From contig CACZOH010000190.1 of the NCBI GenBank assembly GCA_902782785.1, positions 1 to 14,881 on the forward strand: 14,881 nt of DNA, in the 5' to 3' direction. The position numbers and the translations under genes are program-made. Under the pieces are notes generated by a model. It was given only the letters and a program-made list of their open reading frames with translations, ran no database searches and was not told the DNA's origin. The DNA comes from an uncultured Ruminococcus sp. GTDB taxonomy: Bacteria > Bacillota > Clostridia > Oscillospirales > CAG-272. Positions within the stretch are counted from its first letter, which is position 1, and the number at the start of each line of letters is the position of its first letter. Shown piece after piece: positions 1 to 7,304 of the stretch.

Positions 1-1017
1 GGGATTCACCTCCGCCGCGCCCTCATATCTGAAATCGTAGCTTCCCGGCAGCGACGTCACGTGTATTGCTGTCACGCCCTCAAGCTCCTCCGCCGTCATA
101 AACACGCCGTCCCTTGCTTTAATTTCGTCGCCGGTATATTTATATCCGTTATCCTTGATATACGGCGTTGACGCGGCAATCCGATACAGATTATTGCAGT
201 TCAGATTCCTTTCGCCGCCCTCGTTTCCGATGTATGAGTAAAGTATATAATAATTTTCCGTCTCAATTAAAAACTGACATTCGGTATGTCCGTCCGCATT
301 TTCTTCGTAAAAATCTTTGTATAAATATTCTGCCGATAAGGATTTCGTTAAAAGCCACTTTTTCGTGATGTGTTCGATTCCTTCGTATTTTGATTTATTA
401 TACAGAGTCAAAGTCAGGGAATTGTATTTATCCTTATTATAAATCACGTTTCCGCTCTCGTCCCTGTGTTCTTCCACGGCGTTATTTACGTTATCTATGA
501 ATATAAGAGTCAGGGAGCGGCTGTTTTCAATATGGTCGTTTGCCACGTCCATTCCCGTATGCAAAAGTATATAACCTTCGGGCATAAGAGAGGGAAGATT
601 ATACGAAACCACGTCGCTGTTTAAAATTTCGGAAAGCGTCATACCGATAGTCACGCTCTCCCATTCCCGCTCGCCCACGCTTACATAGTGATAATCACCG
701 CTTATTTCTTTTATATCCTTTATGTTTATCAGCTCCACGTTGTCGTCCTTTATACTGTCGATAATACCGTCGTCCGTGACCGTCGTTATACCGTCGCCGG
801 TTACGGCGTCAGTTCCCGCGGAGATGTTCGGCTTTTTCTGCGCAAAATGCGACAGCACCACGGCGAAAACGGCGATAGCCGCGACGGCGGCGACGGCGCC
901 TATGATTTCAAAAACGCCGGAGCGGCTTTTTTTATTATTTTCCTTATTATACGCCGCGTCAACCATACAGTCGTCTATATCGCCGATGGCAAAAAGCAGC
1001 TTTTCGTTTTTCTTCAT
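1..1017 (-). CDS. Membrane-anchored anti-sigma-like protein, C-terminus off window
   Basis: An open frame of 339 codons starts at ATG 1017 and is still open at base 1, so the C-terminus is missing. It has a short cytoplasmic N-terminus (about residues 1-33), one membrane segment (about 34-57, rich in Ala, Val and Ile) and a long extracellular part of about 280 residues. The start overlaps the stop of the ECF sigma gene in an ATGA, so the two are probably translationally coupled. That arrangement, with one membrane span, is typical of a regulator that holds its sigma factor at the membrane. I see no zinc-finger anti-sigma motif (HxxxCxxC) in the N-terminus, so the anti-sigma role is inferred from position and topology. 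It could instead be a sigma-associated envelope sensor of unknown fold. Confidence 0.75.
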   Translation of the reverse strand, partial: MKKNEKLLFAIGDIDDCMVDAAYNKENNKKSRSGVFEIIGAVAAVAAIAVFAVVLSHFAQKKPNISAGTDAVTGDGITTVTDDGIIDSIKDDNVELINIKDIKEISGDYHYVSVGEREWESVTIGMTLSEILNSDVVSYNLPSLMPEGYILLHTGMDVANDHIENSRSLTLIFIDNVNNAVEEHRDESGNVIYNKDKYNSLTLTLYNKSKYEGIEHITKKWLLTKSLSAEYLYKDFYEENADGHTECQFLIETENYYILYSYIGNEGGERNLNCNNLYRIAASTPYIKDNGYKYTGDEIKARDGVFMTAEELEGVTAIHVTSLPGSYDFRYEGAAEVNP

Positions 1018-1571
1018 ACTTTGTAACCGTTCCTTTCAAGGTGTAAGGATAGCTTGTCGCGCGTCCGTTTAAGCGACATTTTTATACGGCTCTGCGTAAA
1101 GCCGTATTTTTTCGCTATTTCGGACACGCTCATAAAACCATAATAACGCAGAACGAAAATATTGCGCTCGTCGCTTTCGCAGTCTGACAAAAAGCTTCTT
1201 ATAAGCGCGGAAAGCTCCGCCGCCTCTATCCGCTCCGATACGTCTTCTTCGGCGGGCAGCACCTCCGCTAACTCGTCAAGGCAGACCGTCACGCCGGATT
1301 TGCGCTTTTTCGTCGTATCGTCGCGCAGACGCGTAAGCGCCTTGTTGCGCACAATCCTTGATACGTAGCCGAAAAGCGATTTCGGTCTTTCGGGCGGAAT
1401 ATTGTTCCAGACTGAAAGATACGCGTCGTTTACACATTCCTCCGCGTCCTGTTTGTTTGAAAGAACTTTGTTCGCGACTTTTAACAGGCGGTAACCGTAT
1501 TCGTTATCCGTCTGTTTTATCGCGTCCTCGTCCCGCGCAAAAAACAGGTCTATAATTTCTTTATCCTGCAT
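1014..1571 (-). CDS. ECF-type RNA polymerase sigma factor (sigma-70 family)
   Basis: This 185-residue protein has the two-domain build of extracytoplasmic-function sigma factors. Region 2 covers about residues 20-85 and includes the DAEECVNDAYLSVW stretch (the usual DAEDlvQevFl core of region 2) and NKALTRLRDD. Region 4 covers about 118-180, with a helix-turn-helix of the form SVSEIAKKYGFTQSRIKMSLKRTRDKL. It would direct RNA polymerase to a small envelope- or stress-related regulon. The ATG at 1571 is preceded by AGGAG at suitable spacing. The stop overlaps the ATG of the downstream membrane protein, the usual sigma/anti-sigma operon order. Tyr in FGYVSRIVRNKAL and the lack of region 3 fit ECF proteins rather than housekeeping sigma factors. 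The target stimulus cannot be read from the sequence. Confidence 0.93.
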   Translation of the reverse strand: MQDKEIIDLFFARDEDAIKQTDNEYGYRLLKVANKVLSNKQDAEECVNDAYLSVWNNIPPERPKSLFGYVSRIVRNKALTRLRDDTTKKRKSGVTVCLDELAEVLPAEEDVSERIEAAELSALIRSFLSDCESDERNIFVLRYYGFMSVSEIAKKYGFTQSRIKMSLKRTRDKLSLHLERNGYKV

Positions 1572-1607
1572 ATTGTTCTCCTGTTATAAGGTACCTTCAC
1601 CCTATAA

Positions 1608-1634
1608 GTAACGGTTTTTATGCTCCCGGTCACA
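1608..1634 (-). promoter_or_regulatory. Candidate ECF-type promoter for the sigma gene
   Basis: Reading the minus strand, TGTGACC (1634-1628) is followed about 14 bases later by CGTTAC (1613-1608). The result resembles the TGTAAC / CGT-type elements used by ECF sigma factors. It lies 37 bases before the sigma start and would be consistent with autoregulation. No sigma-A promoter is obvious in the same place. The match is by eye and the spacing is one or two bases shorter than the commonest ECF spacing. Confidence 0.4.
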
Positions 1635-1731
1635 AAGTTTGAAAAAAAATAGTATTGTTCACAAAATCGTGTAGAATTGAGGCGCGTAATGATATAGAAT
1701 AAATAAAAAAGTAAAAAAGGAGAATTTTAAA

Positions 1732-2382
1732 ATGACGTTTCCACTTGCATATAAAGGCGTGAAAAAAATATTCATCTCCGAGATACTGACCATAGTCTCT
1801 GTCATAATTATGGTCGTCTCCGGAATTCTGGCGCTCGCGCTTATTAAGGCGGCGCAGCAGTCGGACGACGCTGCCGCCGGCGCGGTTGCCGCGGTCGTAA
1901 CGTTTTTATGCGGCACCTGTCTTTCCATTCCCGCGTTTATCTTATACCTTGTGGGTATACTGCAGGCGAAAAAGGATGAACAGCAGTTTTATTACGCTTT
2001 CGTGTTCGTTATAATGCCCATAATCGCGTCTGTATTCGCGGCTTTATTCCGTGAATATCAGCTCGTTCAGAACATAGCCCAGCTTGTCACAAGCCTGTGC
2101 GAGGTCATAGCGATGATAATGATCATCACCGGCATAAGAGAGCTTGCGTCAAGGCTCGGGAACGTAAAAATGGTAAACTCCGCAAATCTGGCGTTCCGTA
2201 TGATCACGGGAGTTTACGCGCTTCTGATAATCGCCCGTGTTGTGGAATTCGTTTTCGATTTTCTGCCCGCCATGGTAGTGCTCGGCGCAGTCTTGTCCGT
2301 CGCGGCGGGAATACTTGATATAGTCGCCCATATCTATTATTTCATCTACCTCGGACGCGCGGTAAAGATGCTTAAAGCATAA
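1732..2382 (+). CDS. Polytopic membrane protein of unknown function
   Basis: A 216-residue, very hydrophobic protein begins at ATG 1732, eight bases after AGGAG. I count about six membrane-spanning stretches, roughly residues 15-40, 50-77, 85-105, 118-133, 151-175 and 178-205. There is a short charged N-terminus and a Lys-containing C-terminal tail. No signal peptide beyond the first helix and no catalytic motif can be seen. Charged residues sit in the loops (QAKKDEQQ, RELASRLGNVK), as expected for an integral membrane protein. It is a monocistronic gene: its upstream neighbour is divergent and a hairpin terminator follows directly. The best upstream promoter candidate, TTGAAA with a poor -10, is too weak to annotate. 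I do not recognise the family. Confidence 0.85.
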   Translation: MTFPLAYKGVKKIFISEILTIVSVIIMVVSGILALALIKAAQQSDDAAAGAVAAVVTFLCGTCLSIPAFILYLVGILQAKKDEQQFYYAFVFVIMPIIASVFAALFREYQLVQNIAQLVTSLCEVIAMIMIITGIRELASRLGNVKMVNSANLAFRMITGVYALLIIARVVEFVFDFLPAMVVLGAVLSVAAGILDIVAHIYYFIYLGRAVKMLKA

Positions 2383-2403
2383 AAACCGGATAATAAAGTC
2401 AAT

Positions 2404-2443
2404 GCGGTGCGCTTTTGAAAGAAGCACACCGCTTTTGTTTTTT
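2404..2443 (+). terminator. Rho-independent terminator after the membrane protein
   Basis: GCGGTGCGCTT (2404-2414) and AAGCACACCGC (2422-2432) form an 11-pair stem with one C/A mismatch and a 7-base loop. TTTTGTTTTTT follows. It sits 21 bases after the stop of the plus-strand gene. Read on the minus strand it follows the luxS stop at once, but the bases after the stem (ATTGACTTTATT) are a poor U-tract, so termination of the minus-strand operon here would be less efficient. Confidence 0.88.
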
Positions 2444-2966
2444 ATGAATCGTAGAAATCCCGTCCGTCGTCGGTGACGGGGCGCTGTGAGCGCGGATATT
2501 CGTAAATACAAGGATCGTCTTTGTGTTCCTCAAGATATTTTACGAAGTTTTTCGCATAGTATTTCGCCATTTCGAGATTGTGCATACGGTAATAACCGCA
2601 GTTTACCGCCGTCGCGCCCGGTACCTCGTCCGCGTCAAGCACGGATCTGAAGCCCTTCAATACGATACCGTAAATATCGCGCGGAGAGCGGTCGCCCTTT
2701 AAAATGAGATAAAATCCCGTAAGACAGCCCATCGGTCCCCAGTAAACGACCTCGTCCTTCCAGTCCGCGTCGTTTCGCAGCGTCGTTGCGATTATATGTT
2801 CAAGCGAATGCATTGCGGCGACGTCTATCACCGGCTCCGTGTTCGGTCTTCTCAACCGTATATCGTACGTTGTGACGAAACCGCCGCCGACGTTGTCCTT
2901 CCGGCTGAAAAAGATGCCGGGGATTATAAGCGTATGATCGACGGAAAAGCTCTGTATCAACTCCAT
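2442..2966 (-). CDS. luxS: S-ribosylhomocysteine lyase LuxS (autoinducer-2 synthesis)
   Basis: LuxS is a cytoplasmic metalloenzyme that splits S-ribosyl-L-homocysteine into homocysteine and 4,5-dihydroxy-2,3-pentanedione, the precursor of autoinducer-2. It closes the activated methyl cycle. The 174-residue protein shows the full active site: SFSVDH near the N-terminus, the metal-binding HSLEH (His53, Glu56, His57), the catalytic Cys81 in GPMGCLTGFYL, and the third metal ligand Cys123 in VNCGYYRMHNLE. Length and motifs match the clade with the YWGPMGC form rather than the Bacillus SPMGCQTG form. It is the last gene of the five-gene operon. The gap from the preceding gene is only three bases, and its GGAG ribosome binding site lies inside that gene's last codons. 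No pfs, metK or cystathionine gene is adjacent. Confidence 0.96.
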   Translation of the reverse strand: MELIQSFSVDHTLIIPGIFFSRKDNVGGGFVTTYDIRLRRPNTEPVIDVAAMHSLEHIIATTLRNDADWKDEVVYWGPMGCLTGFYLILKGDRSPRDIYGIVLKGFRSVLDADEVPGATAVNCGYYRMHNLEMAKYYAKNFVKYLEEHKDDPCIYEYPRSQRPVTDDGRDFYDS

Positions 2967-2969
2967 CGC

Positions 2970-3689
2970 TTACTCCAGAGACTTCAGACAGTCAAAACAG
3001 ATCTGCGCTTCTTCCGCGCCCGAAGGATCGCACGTTTCGCTTTCCACTATCATAGGTACGCCAAGCTCAACGGCTTTAGCGTAAACGGCGGCGACGGGAG
3101 CCTCGCCCTTGCCGAGCGGCATTCCGCGTCCGCCCTTGAAGCCGTCCTTTATGTGTATGGACAGAAGTCTGTCCTTGTACTGTTCCATAAGCGCGACGGG
3201 ATCGCGTCCGGCGTTAAAAGCCCAGAACGTGTCTATCTCAAAACCTATGTTCGTTCTTTCGAGAAGCTCGGGGTGGGATATTATACCGTCGTCGTTCGGA
3301 AGCCACTCCATGCTGTGATTGTGATAGCCGAGCTTTATGCCCTCAGCCTCAAGCATGGGCTGATATTTGTTTATAAGCTCCACAAATTCGTCTATCTCCG
3401 CCTTGTTTCTCATATTGTGGTGGGATATTATGTAGTTTTTGTTGCCGATGGCCTTGTGGAACGCCAGCGTCCCCTCATAGTCGTTTACAAGATCGTACAT
3501 ACCGCAGTGCGTTCCGAACAGCTCTATATTGTTCTTTTCAAGCAGGGAAACGACCTGCTCCGCGGTCCTTCCGAAAAATCCCGCAAACTCAATGGATGAA
3601 TAGCCTATTTCCGCCGCCTTTGCGACCGCACCTTCAAAATCACGCTCCGCAAGATCGCGCATACTGTAAAGCTGTATTCCGTATTTCAT
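2970..3689 (-). CDS. Sugar phosphate isomerase/epimerase-like TIM barrel
   Basis: This 239-residue protein matches the xylose-isomerase-like / AP-endonuclease-2 TIM-barrel superfamily, whose members isomerise or epimerise sugars, inositols or keto-sugars with a divalent metal. It opens with the first barrel strand (YGIQLYSMRD). Likely metal and substrate residues are in YHNHSMEW (His123, Glu128), EIDTFW (Asp153), SIHIKDG (His179) and the last-strand VESE (Glu216). Most of the later barrel strands follow at the usual spacing. No signal peptide is present, so it is cytoplasmic. The ATG at 3689 is preceded by AAGGAGA. It lies between the cyclophilin-ferredoxin gene (33-base gap, no terminator) and luxS. 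The exact substrate cannot be read, but the glycoside hydrolase at the head of the operon makes a carbohydrate role plausible. Confidence 0.88.
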   Translation of the reverse strand: MKYGIQLYSMRDLAERDFEGAVAKAAEIGYSSIEFAGFFGRTAEQVVSLLEKNNIELFGTHCGMYDLVNDYEGTLAFHKAIGNKNYIISHHNMRNKAEIDEFVELINKYQPMLEAEGIKLGYHNHSMEWLPNDDGIISHPELLERTNIGFEIDTFWAFNAGRDPVALMEQYKDRLLSIHIKDGFKGGRGMPLGKGEAPVAAVYAKAVELGVPMIVESETCDPSGAEEAQICFDCLKSLE

Positions 3690-3722
3690 AATATTTCTCC
3701 TTTTTTTATATCCTTGTCGGTT

Positions 3723-4436
3723 TTATTTCGTTATTATCGCCTCAGCCGGGCAGGAATCGGCGCAGGATCCGCACCGGATGCAGATCTCCTGATTTATCAC
3801 GGCACGGTCGTCTCCGATCTCAATGGCGCCGGTCGGACAGTAGTCGAGACAGTTCTGACAGCAAATGCAGTTTTCTGTCACGTAATACCCTCCGGGAACG
3901 GGATCAGCGGGCTTTTCTTCCACGGTCTCTTCCGGCTTTTTCTCTTTATCCGCTTTTTCATCATCCTCTTTGATATATACTTTTTTCATTATCTGCGGAT
4001 GCTTCGGATCGTCGCGGAAGCCCGTGCGGACGGAGGCTATCTCGTCAAGCACGTCGTAACCTTTGACAAGCTTGCCGAACGCCGCGTACTGACCGTCAAG
4101 ATGCGGCGCGTCGTCGTGCATTATAAAGAACTGAGAACCCGCGGAATCGGGATTCGACGATCTTGCCATGGATATAACGCCGCGCGTGTGCTTAAGTTCG
4201 TTTTTAATGCCGTTTGCCGCAAATTCGCCCTTTATATGCCAGCCGGGACCTCCCGTGCCGTTGCCGTTGGGGTCGCCGCCCTGAATCATAAAGCCTTCTA
4301 TGACTCTGTGAAAGCAAAGCCCGTCGTAAAATCCGCTTTTTACAAGCTTTTCAAAGTTTGAAACCGTTATCGGCGCAATATCGGGATAAAGCTCAAGCTC
4401 CATAATCCCGCCGTTTTCCATTTCTATTACTACCAT
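3723..4436 (-). CDS. Cyclophilin-type peptidyl-prolyl isomerase fused to a 2[4Fe-4S] ferredoxin domain
   Basis: The 237-residue protein has two clear parts. Residues 1-155 are a compact bacterial cyclophilin with APITVSNF, the catalytic Arg in FHRVIEGFMIQGGDPNG (Arg44), SQFFI and LDGQYAAFG; the usual Trp and late His of eukaryotic cyclophilins are His and Tyr here. An acidic/lysine/proline linker (about 156-182) leads to a C-terminal ferredoxin module with two perfect CxxCxxCxxxCP motifs (Cys190/193/196/200 and Cys219/222/225/229). This implies two 4Fe-4S clusters and a cytoplasmic, oxygen-sensitive protein; no signal peptide is present. The frame extends to a TTG at 4454, but AAAGGAGG overlaps that region and points to ATG 4436. 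It starts 10 bases after the lipoprotein cyclophilin stop. The fusion is unusual; see findings. Confidence 0.94.
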   Translation of the reverse strand: MVVIEMENGGIMELELYPDIAPITVSNFEKLVKSGFYDGLCFHRVIEGFMIQGGDPNGNGTGGPGWHIKGEFAANGIKNELKHTRGVISMARSSNPDSAGSQFFIMHDDAPHLDGQYAAFGKLVKGYDVLDEIASVRTGFRDDPKHPQIMKKVYIKEDDEKADKEKKPEETVEEKPADPVPGGYYVTENCICCQNCLDYCPTGAIEIGDDRAVINQEICIRCGSCADSCPAEAIITK

Positions 4437-4446
4437 AATGCCTCCT

Positions 4447-5070
4447 TTAATCAACCACTCTTATGTATTTGATGACAATGTCGCTTATCGGTTTGTCGTT
4501 TTCGTCGGTCAGAACGTTATTAAGTCTTGCAAGCACGTCGTAGCCGGACGTGAGCTTGCCGAACGCGGCGTACTGTCCGTCAAGGGACGGATATGATTTG
4601 GCGGTAACTATGAAGAACTGCGACGTTGCAGTGTCATAATTCATATTTCCCGCGGCGTCCTTTCCGCGTCTCGCCATTGAAAGCACGCCCTTTGTGTGCT
4701 TCAGATCGTTTTCAAAACCGTTTGCGGAAAATTCGCCTTTTATTTTCTTGCCGGAGCCGCCCTTACCGTCGCCGTTGGGATCTCCGCCCTGTATCATGAA
4801 GTCTCTTATTATGCGATGGAAAATAAGTCCGTCGTAAAATCCGCTTGTGCAGAGGTCTACGAAGTTTTGTACGGTTATCGGCGCCACGTCGGGATATAAT
4901 TCCGCCGTCATAACGGAGCCGTCGGTAAGCTCTATCTTTATATTTACCTTTTCTTTTTCCGTAACGTCAAACGTCTTCTGCGTCTCGGGGACGTCGTTCT
5001 GCTTTTGTGCGCAGGCGGCCGATAAGATGATGAAAAGCAAAACGAGCGCCGCCGCGATTATTTTTTTCAT
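4447..5070 (-). CDS. Cyclophilin-type peptidyl-prolyl isomerase lipoprotein
   Basis: This 207-residue protein carries a lipoprotein signal peptide ending in LSAAC, so Cys20 should be lipidated and the enzyme anchored outside the membrane. After a charged tether (about 21-40) comes a complete cyclophilin domain: APITVQNF, the catalytic Arg86 in FHRIIRDFMIQGGDPNG, SQFFI (about 150-154) and LDGQYAAFG. It should catalyse cis-trans isomerisation of prolyl bonds to help exported proteins fold. The frame continues upstream to 5130, but AAGGAG and the signal peptide fix the start at ATG 5070, four bases after the glycoside hydrolase stop. The ribosome binding site is inside that gene's last codons. 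It is a close paralogue of the next gene, probably a tandem duplication, but lacks the ferredoxin module. Confidence 0.95.
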   Translation of the reverse strand: MKKIIAAALVLLFIILSAACAQKQNDVPETQKTFDVTEKEKVNIKIELTDGSVMTAELYPDVAPITVQNFVDLCTSGFYDGLIFHRIIRDFMIQGGDPNGDGKGGSGKKIKGEFSANGFENDLKHTKGVLSMARRGKDAAGNMNYDTATSQFFIVTAKSYPSLDGQYAAFGKLTSGYDVLARLNNVLTDENDKPISDIVIKYIRVVD

Positions 5071-5074
5071 AATA

Positions 5075-7156
5075 TCACTCCTTGTATAAATAGTTGAATC
5101 TGCCGAGAGGCGCGGCGCAGCCGTTTTCATAGAAGTCCATTACGTCGGGCGCCTGCATATTGTCGGAGACTTTGAATTCGAATTCGAGCTTTTTGTCGGA
5201 GATAAGAGCGCGCGGTACCTTTATCATAATGCGGTTTTTGTCAACCGTCACAGTCGCCTCGCCTATCTTTTCCCATGTGAATGAGCCCGGCTCCGCGGTC
5301 TTCACGTATCTTTCAACGCACGTTGTGCCGTTCTCCGGCGCGGTGCGGTTCACAGCTATATCGTAGCCCTCCCAGCCCGTGTTTTTGTCTCTGTCAACGT
5401 CTATGTAAAACGTCATCCAGCCCTGTCCGGACGGCTCGGTTATATCGTCCGAGCATTCCGCGTAAAGCCATATGAAATCCTTGTCGCGCGCTATCTTCGC
5501 GCCCGTGATGTCGTTTCTGCCGCTGTCGTTTTTGTAGTGGCATCCGGCAAAGCCCGGCCAGTCGCGGTGTATCGTCAGACCCTTGTCGGCGCGGTAGTAA
5601 GGAGTTACGTCCTTAAAGCAGTTGAAGCAGCCTATAGTTTTTTCGGGCGAGGTCTTCTGTCTCTGCTTCGCGCCCTTGAAACGGCGCACGTTCGATGCGA
5701 GCTGTAAATAGTACGTATCAAGATATCCGTCCTTGTCAAGCTCTATATCGCGGCTGTATTCGCGGTTGTACTGGTCCACCATTGCAAGCTGAGTTGAATT
5801 CGGATCCTTTATCCACGGCTCATGCCACAGTCCCATCATCCACTCGTTCCAGCTCGTTACGAATACGTTGTCGGGGCTTATATCGAGCGCACGCTCCCAC
5901 TGTTCCTGAACGTTGTAGCCGTATTTGTATGATTCGCTGTCGAGAAGAGCGTGACCGAATTCTTTGGTGTACGATCTTCCGTACGTGTCCTTGTCGTTGA
6001 AGCAGGTGCATATGCGCTCGTCGTTTGCGTTCTGCCCGACGCCGACCGTCATCATCTCGCAGGAGCCGTCCTCGCGCACGCCGTATTTGTTCTGCGGGAA
6101 AACCTCAAGCCAGCCCCAGTGATCGGGACGCTTCGGACCGCCCGCCTTCGTGCCGTATAACGGCTGACCGGCGCGGAACGTGAAGAAATCGCGTATTTCG
6201 TCAAGCTGTTTCGTCTCAAAATCCGTTTTGCCTTTTTCGGGCAGAGCGTCTTTGTAGCCCATTATCATAGGCTTGCCGTCGAGCATGAACCAGAGATCGG
6301 AGTACCTGCCGGGCTTGTATATATCCTGATACAGCGCGCGTATCATGAATTCCGACGTTTCAAACGGTCCGAAGTTCAGCATGAAGCCGAATTTTGGCAC
6401 GTTGATGCCGTCCTCTCTCGCCTCGCGCAGGCCCTTGAAAAGCGGCTCGTACGCGTCGCGCCAGAGAAGAGCGCCGTTCGTGCAGTCAAACAGGATAAAG
6501 TCTATGCCCGCGTCCGCCAGAAGAGCAGCGTGATGGCGTATCACGTACGGGTCGGAGTTTCTGTAAAATCCGTAGCGCGGCTCGCCCCAGTGCGGCTGTA
6601 TGTTTTTTCCGCACCAGCCCGGATGGTCGCGGTTGTATTCCGCGGCGGGATATTCGTCAAGCAGCTTTGACACGTTCACGGGCGTCAGTCCCACGGCGTG
6701 TTCACGCCAGGTCCAGTAGAAAATGCCCACCTTTTTGTCGGGCTTGAACGCTCCGACGTCCTCTACGGATACGACCTTTCTGCCGAGCATATCCGTCGCC
6801 TCCCAGGCGTCGTGACCGTTGTCTATTATCTTTTCCTCGGGTACGGGTTCATAAGCAGTCCCGTCGTAAGGGGACTTGTCCGTCAGTTCTATGTCGGATA
6901 TGACCGCGGAGCCCTTGATCCTGATATAAACGTCGTGTACTCCCGTCCTTGCGTCTATATCGCACCACGCCGTATCCTCTCCTTTTCCGTTCGAGAGCAT
7001 AACGGTGCCGACGTAATCGCCGCCGTCCGCGTATATATCGCCCTTGGACGTGTTTGCGGATCCCGTAAACGTCGCCTTCAGACCGCGCTTGCCGTTAAAA
7101 TCCGCGCCTCTTATAACGTAGCTTTTTTCTTCCTTTAAAAATTCAGCCGCCGCCAT
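5075..7156 (-). CDS. GH99/GH71-like glycoside hydrolase with flanking carbohydrate-binding-like domains
   Basis: This 693-residue protein heads the operon. Residues 1-100 resemble the C-terminal half of a CBM6-type jelly roll (DIYADGGDYVGTVMLSNG, then DARTGVHDVYIRIKG). Residues about 140-485 form a barrel region of the GH99/GH71-like type: VGIFYWTWREH, ADAGIDFILFDCTNG, PKFGFMLNFGPFE, DLWFMLDGKPMIMGY and VTSWNEWMMGLWHEP, with the conserved Asn-Glu-Trp at 437-439. Residues about 505-690 look like a DOMON/CBM9-type sandwich (WLYAECSDDIT, MTFYIDVDRDKNTGWEGYDIAVNR). ATG 7156 follows GAAAGGAAA; the upstream TTG at 7174 overlaps this site. No signal peptide is seen, which is odd for a protein with binding modules and suggests cytoplasmic action or unconventional export. 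The substrate is unknown; mannan-type or host glycans are possible. Confidence 0.85.
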   Translation of the reverse strand: MAAAEFLKEEKSYVIRGADFNGKRGLKATFTGSANTSKGDIYADGGDYVGTVMLSNGKGEDTAWCDIDARTGVHDVYIRIKGSAVISDIELTDKSPYDGTAYEPVPEEKIIDNGHDAWEATDMLGRKVVSVEDVGAFKPDKKVGIFYWTWREHAVGLTPVNVSKLLDEYPAAEYNRDHPGWCGKNIQPHWGEPRYGFYRNSDPYVIRHHAALLADAGIDFILFDCTNGALLWRDAYEPLFKGLREAREDGINVPKFGFMLNFGPFETSEFMIRALYQDIYKPGRYSDLWFMLDGKPMIMGYKDALPEKGKTDFETKQLDEIRDFFTFRAGQPLYGTKAGGPKRPDHWGWLEVFPQNKYGVREDGSCEMMTVGVGQNANDERICTCFNDKDTYGRSYTKEFGHALLDSESYKYGYNVQEQWERALDISPDNVFVTSWNEWMMGLWHEPWIKDPNSTQLAMVDQYNREYSRDIELDKDGYLDTYYLQLASNVRRFKGAKQRQKTSPEKTIGCFNCFKDVTPYYRADKGLTIHRDWPGFAGCHYKNDSGRNDITGAKIARDKDFIWLYAECSDDITEPSGQGWMTFYIDVDRDKNTGWEGYDIAVNRTAPENGTTCVERYVKTAEPGSFTWEKIGEATVTVDKNRIMIKVPRALISDKKLEFEFKVSDNMQAPDVMDFYENGCAAPLGRFNYLYKE

Positions 7157-7189
7157 AATAATATTTCCTTTCAAAATATATTTTATTAT

Positions 7190-7218
7190 ATTTTAGCAGA
7201 TATAAAGCCGCTTGTCAA
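7190..7218 (-). promoter_or_regulatory. Sigma-A promoter of the five-gene operon
   Basis: On the minus strand TTGACA (7218-7213) and TAAAAT (7195-7190) are separated by exactly 17 bases. This is a near-consensus sigma-A promoter 34 bases before the glycoside hydrolase start. No other promoter or terminator is visible down to luxS, so it probably drives all five genes. Confidence 0.85.
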
Positions 7219-7304
7219 TGATTTCAAAAAAATAATTACTTCAAATCCGATTATATTTGGACCGGCGGGGAAAAATAGCGTAAAAAAGGAAAGGAAACAA
7301 AGGT

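Noticed and set aside
1650..1720. TTGAAA with CAAAAT 17 bases downstream ahead of the 216-residue membrane protein
   Set aside because: The -10 matches only four of six positions in A-rich DNA, so it is not supported as a promoter.
2796..3599. A 267-codon open frame on the plus strand
   Set aside because: It lies opposite luxS and the TIM-barrel gene, both with clear catalytic motifs; its composition (Val/Arg/His/Tyr-rich) is that of an antisense shadow.
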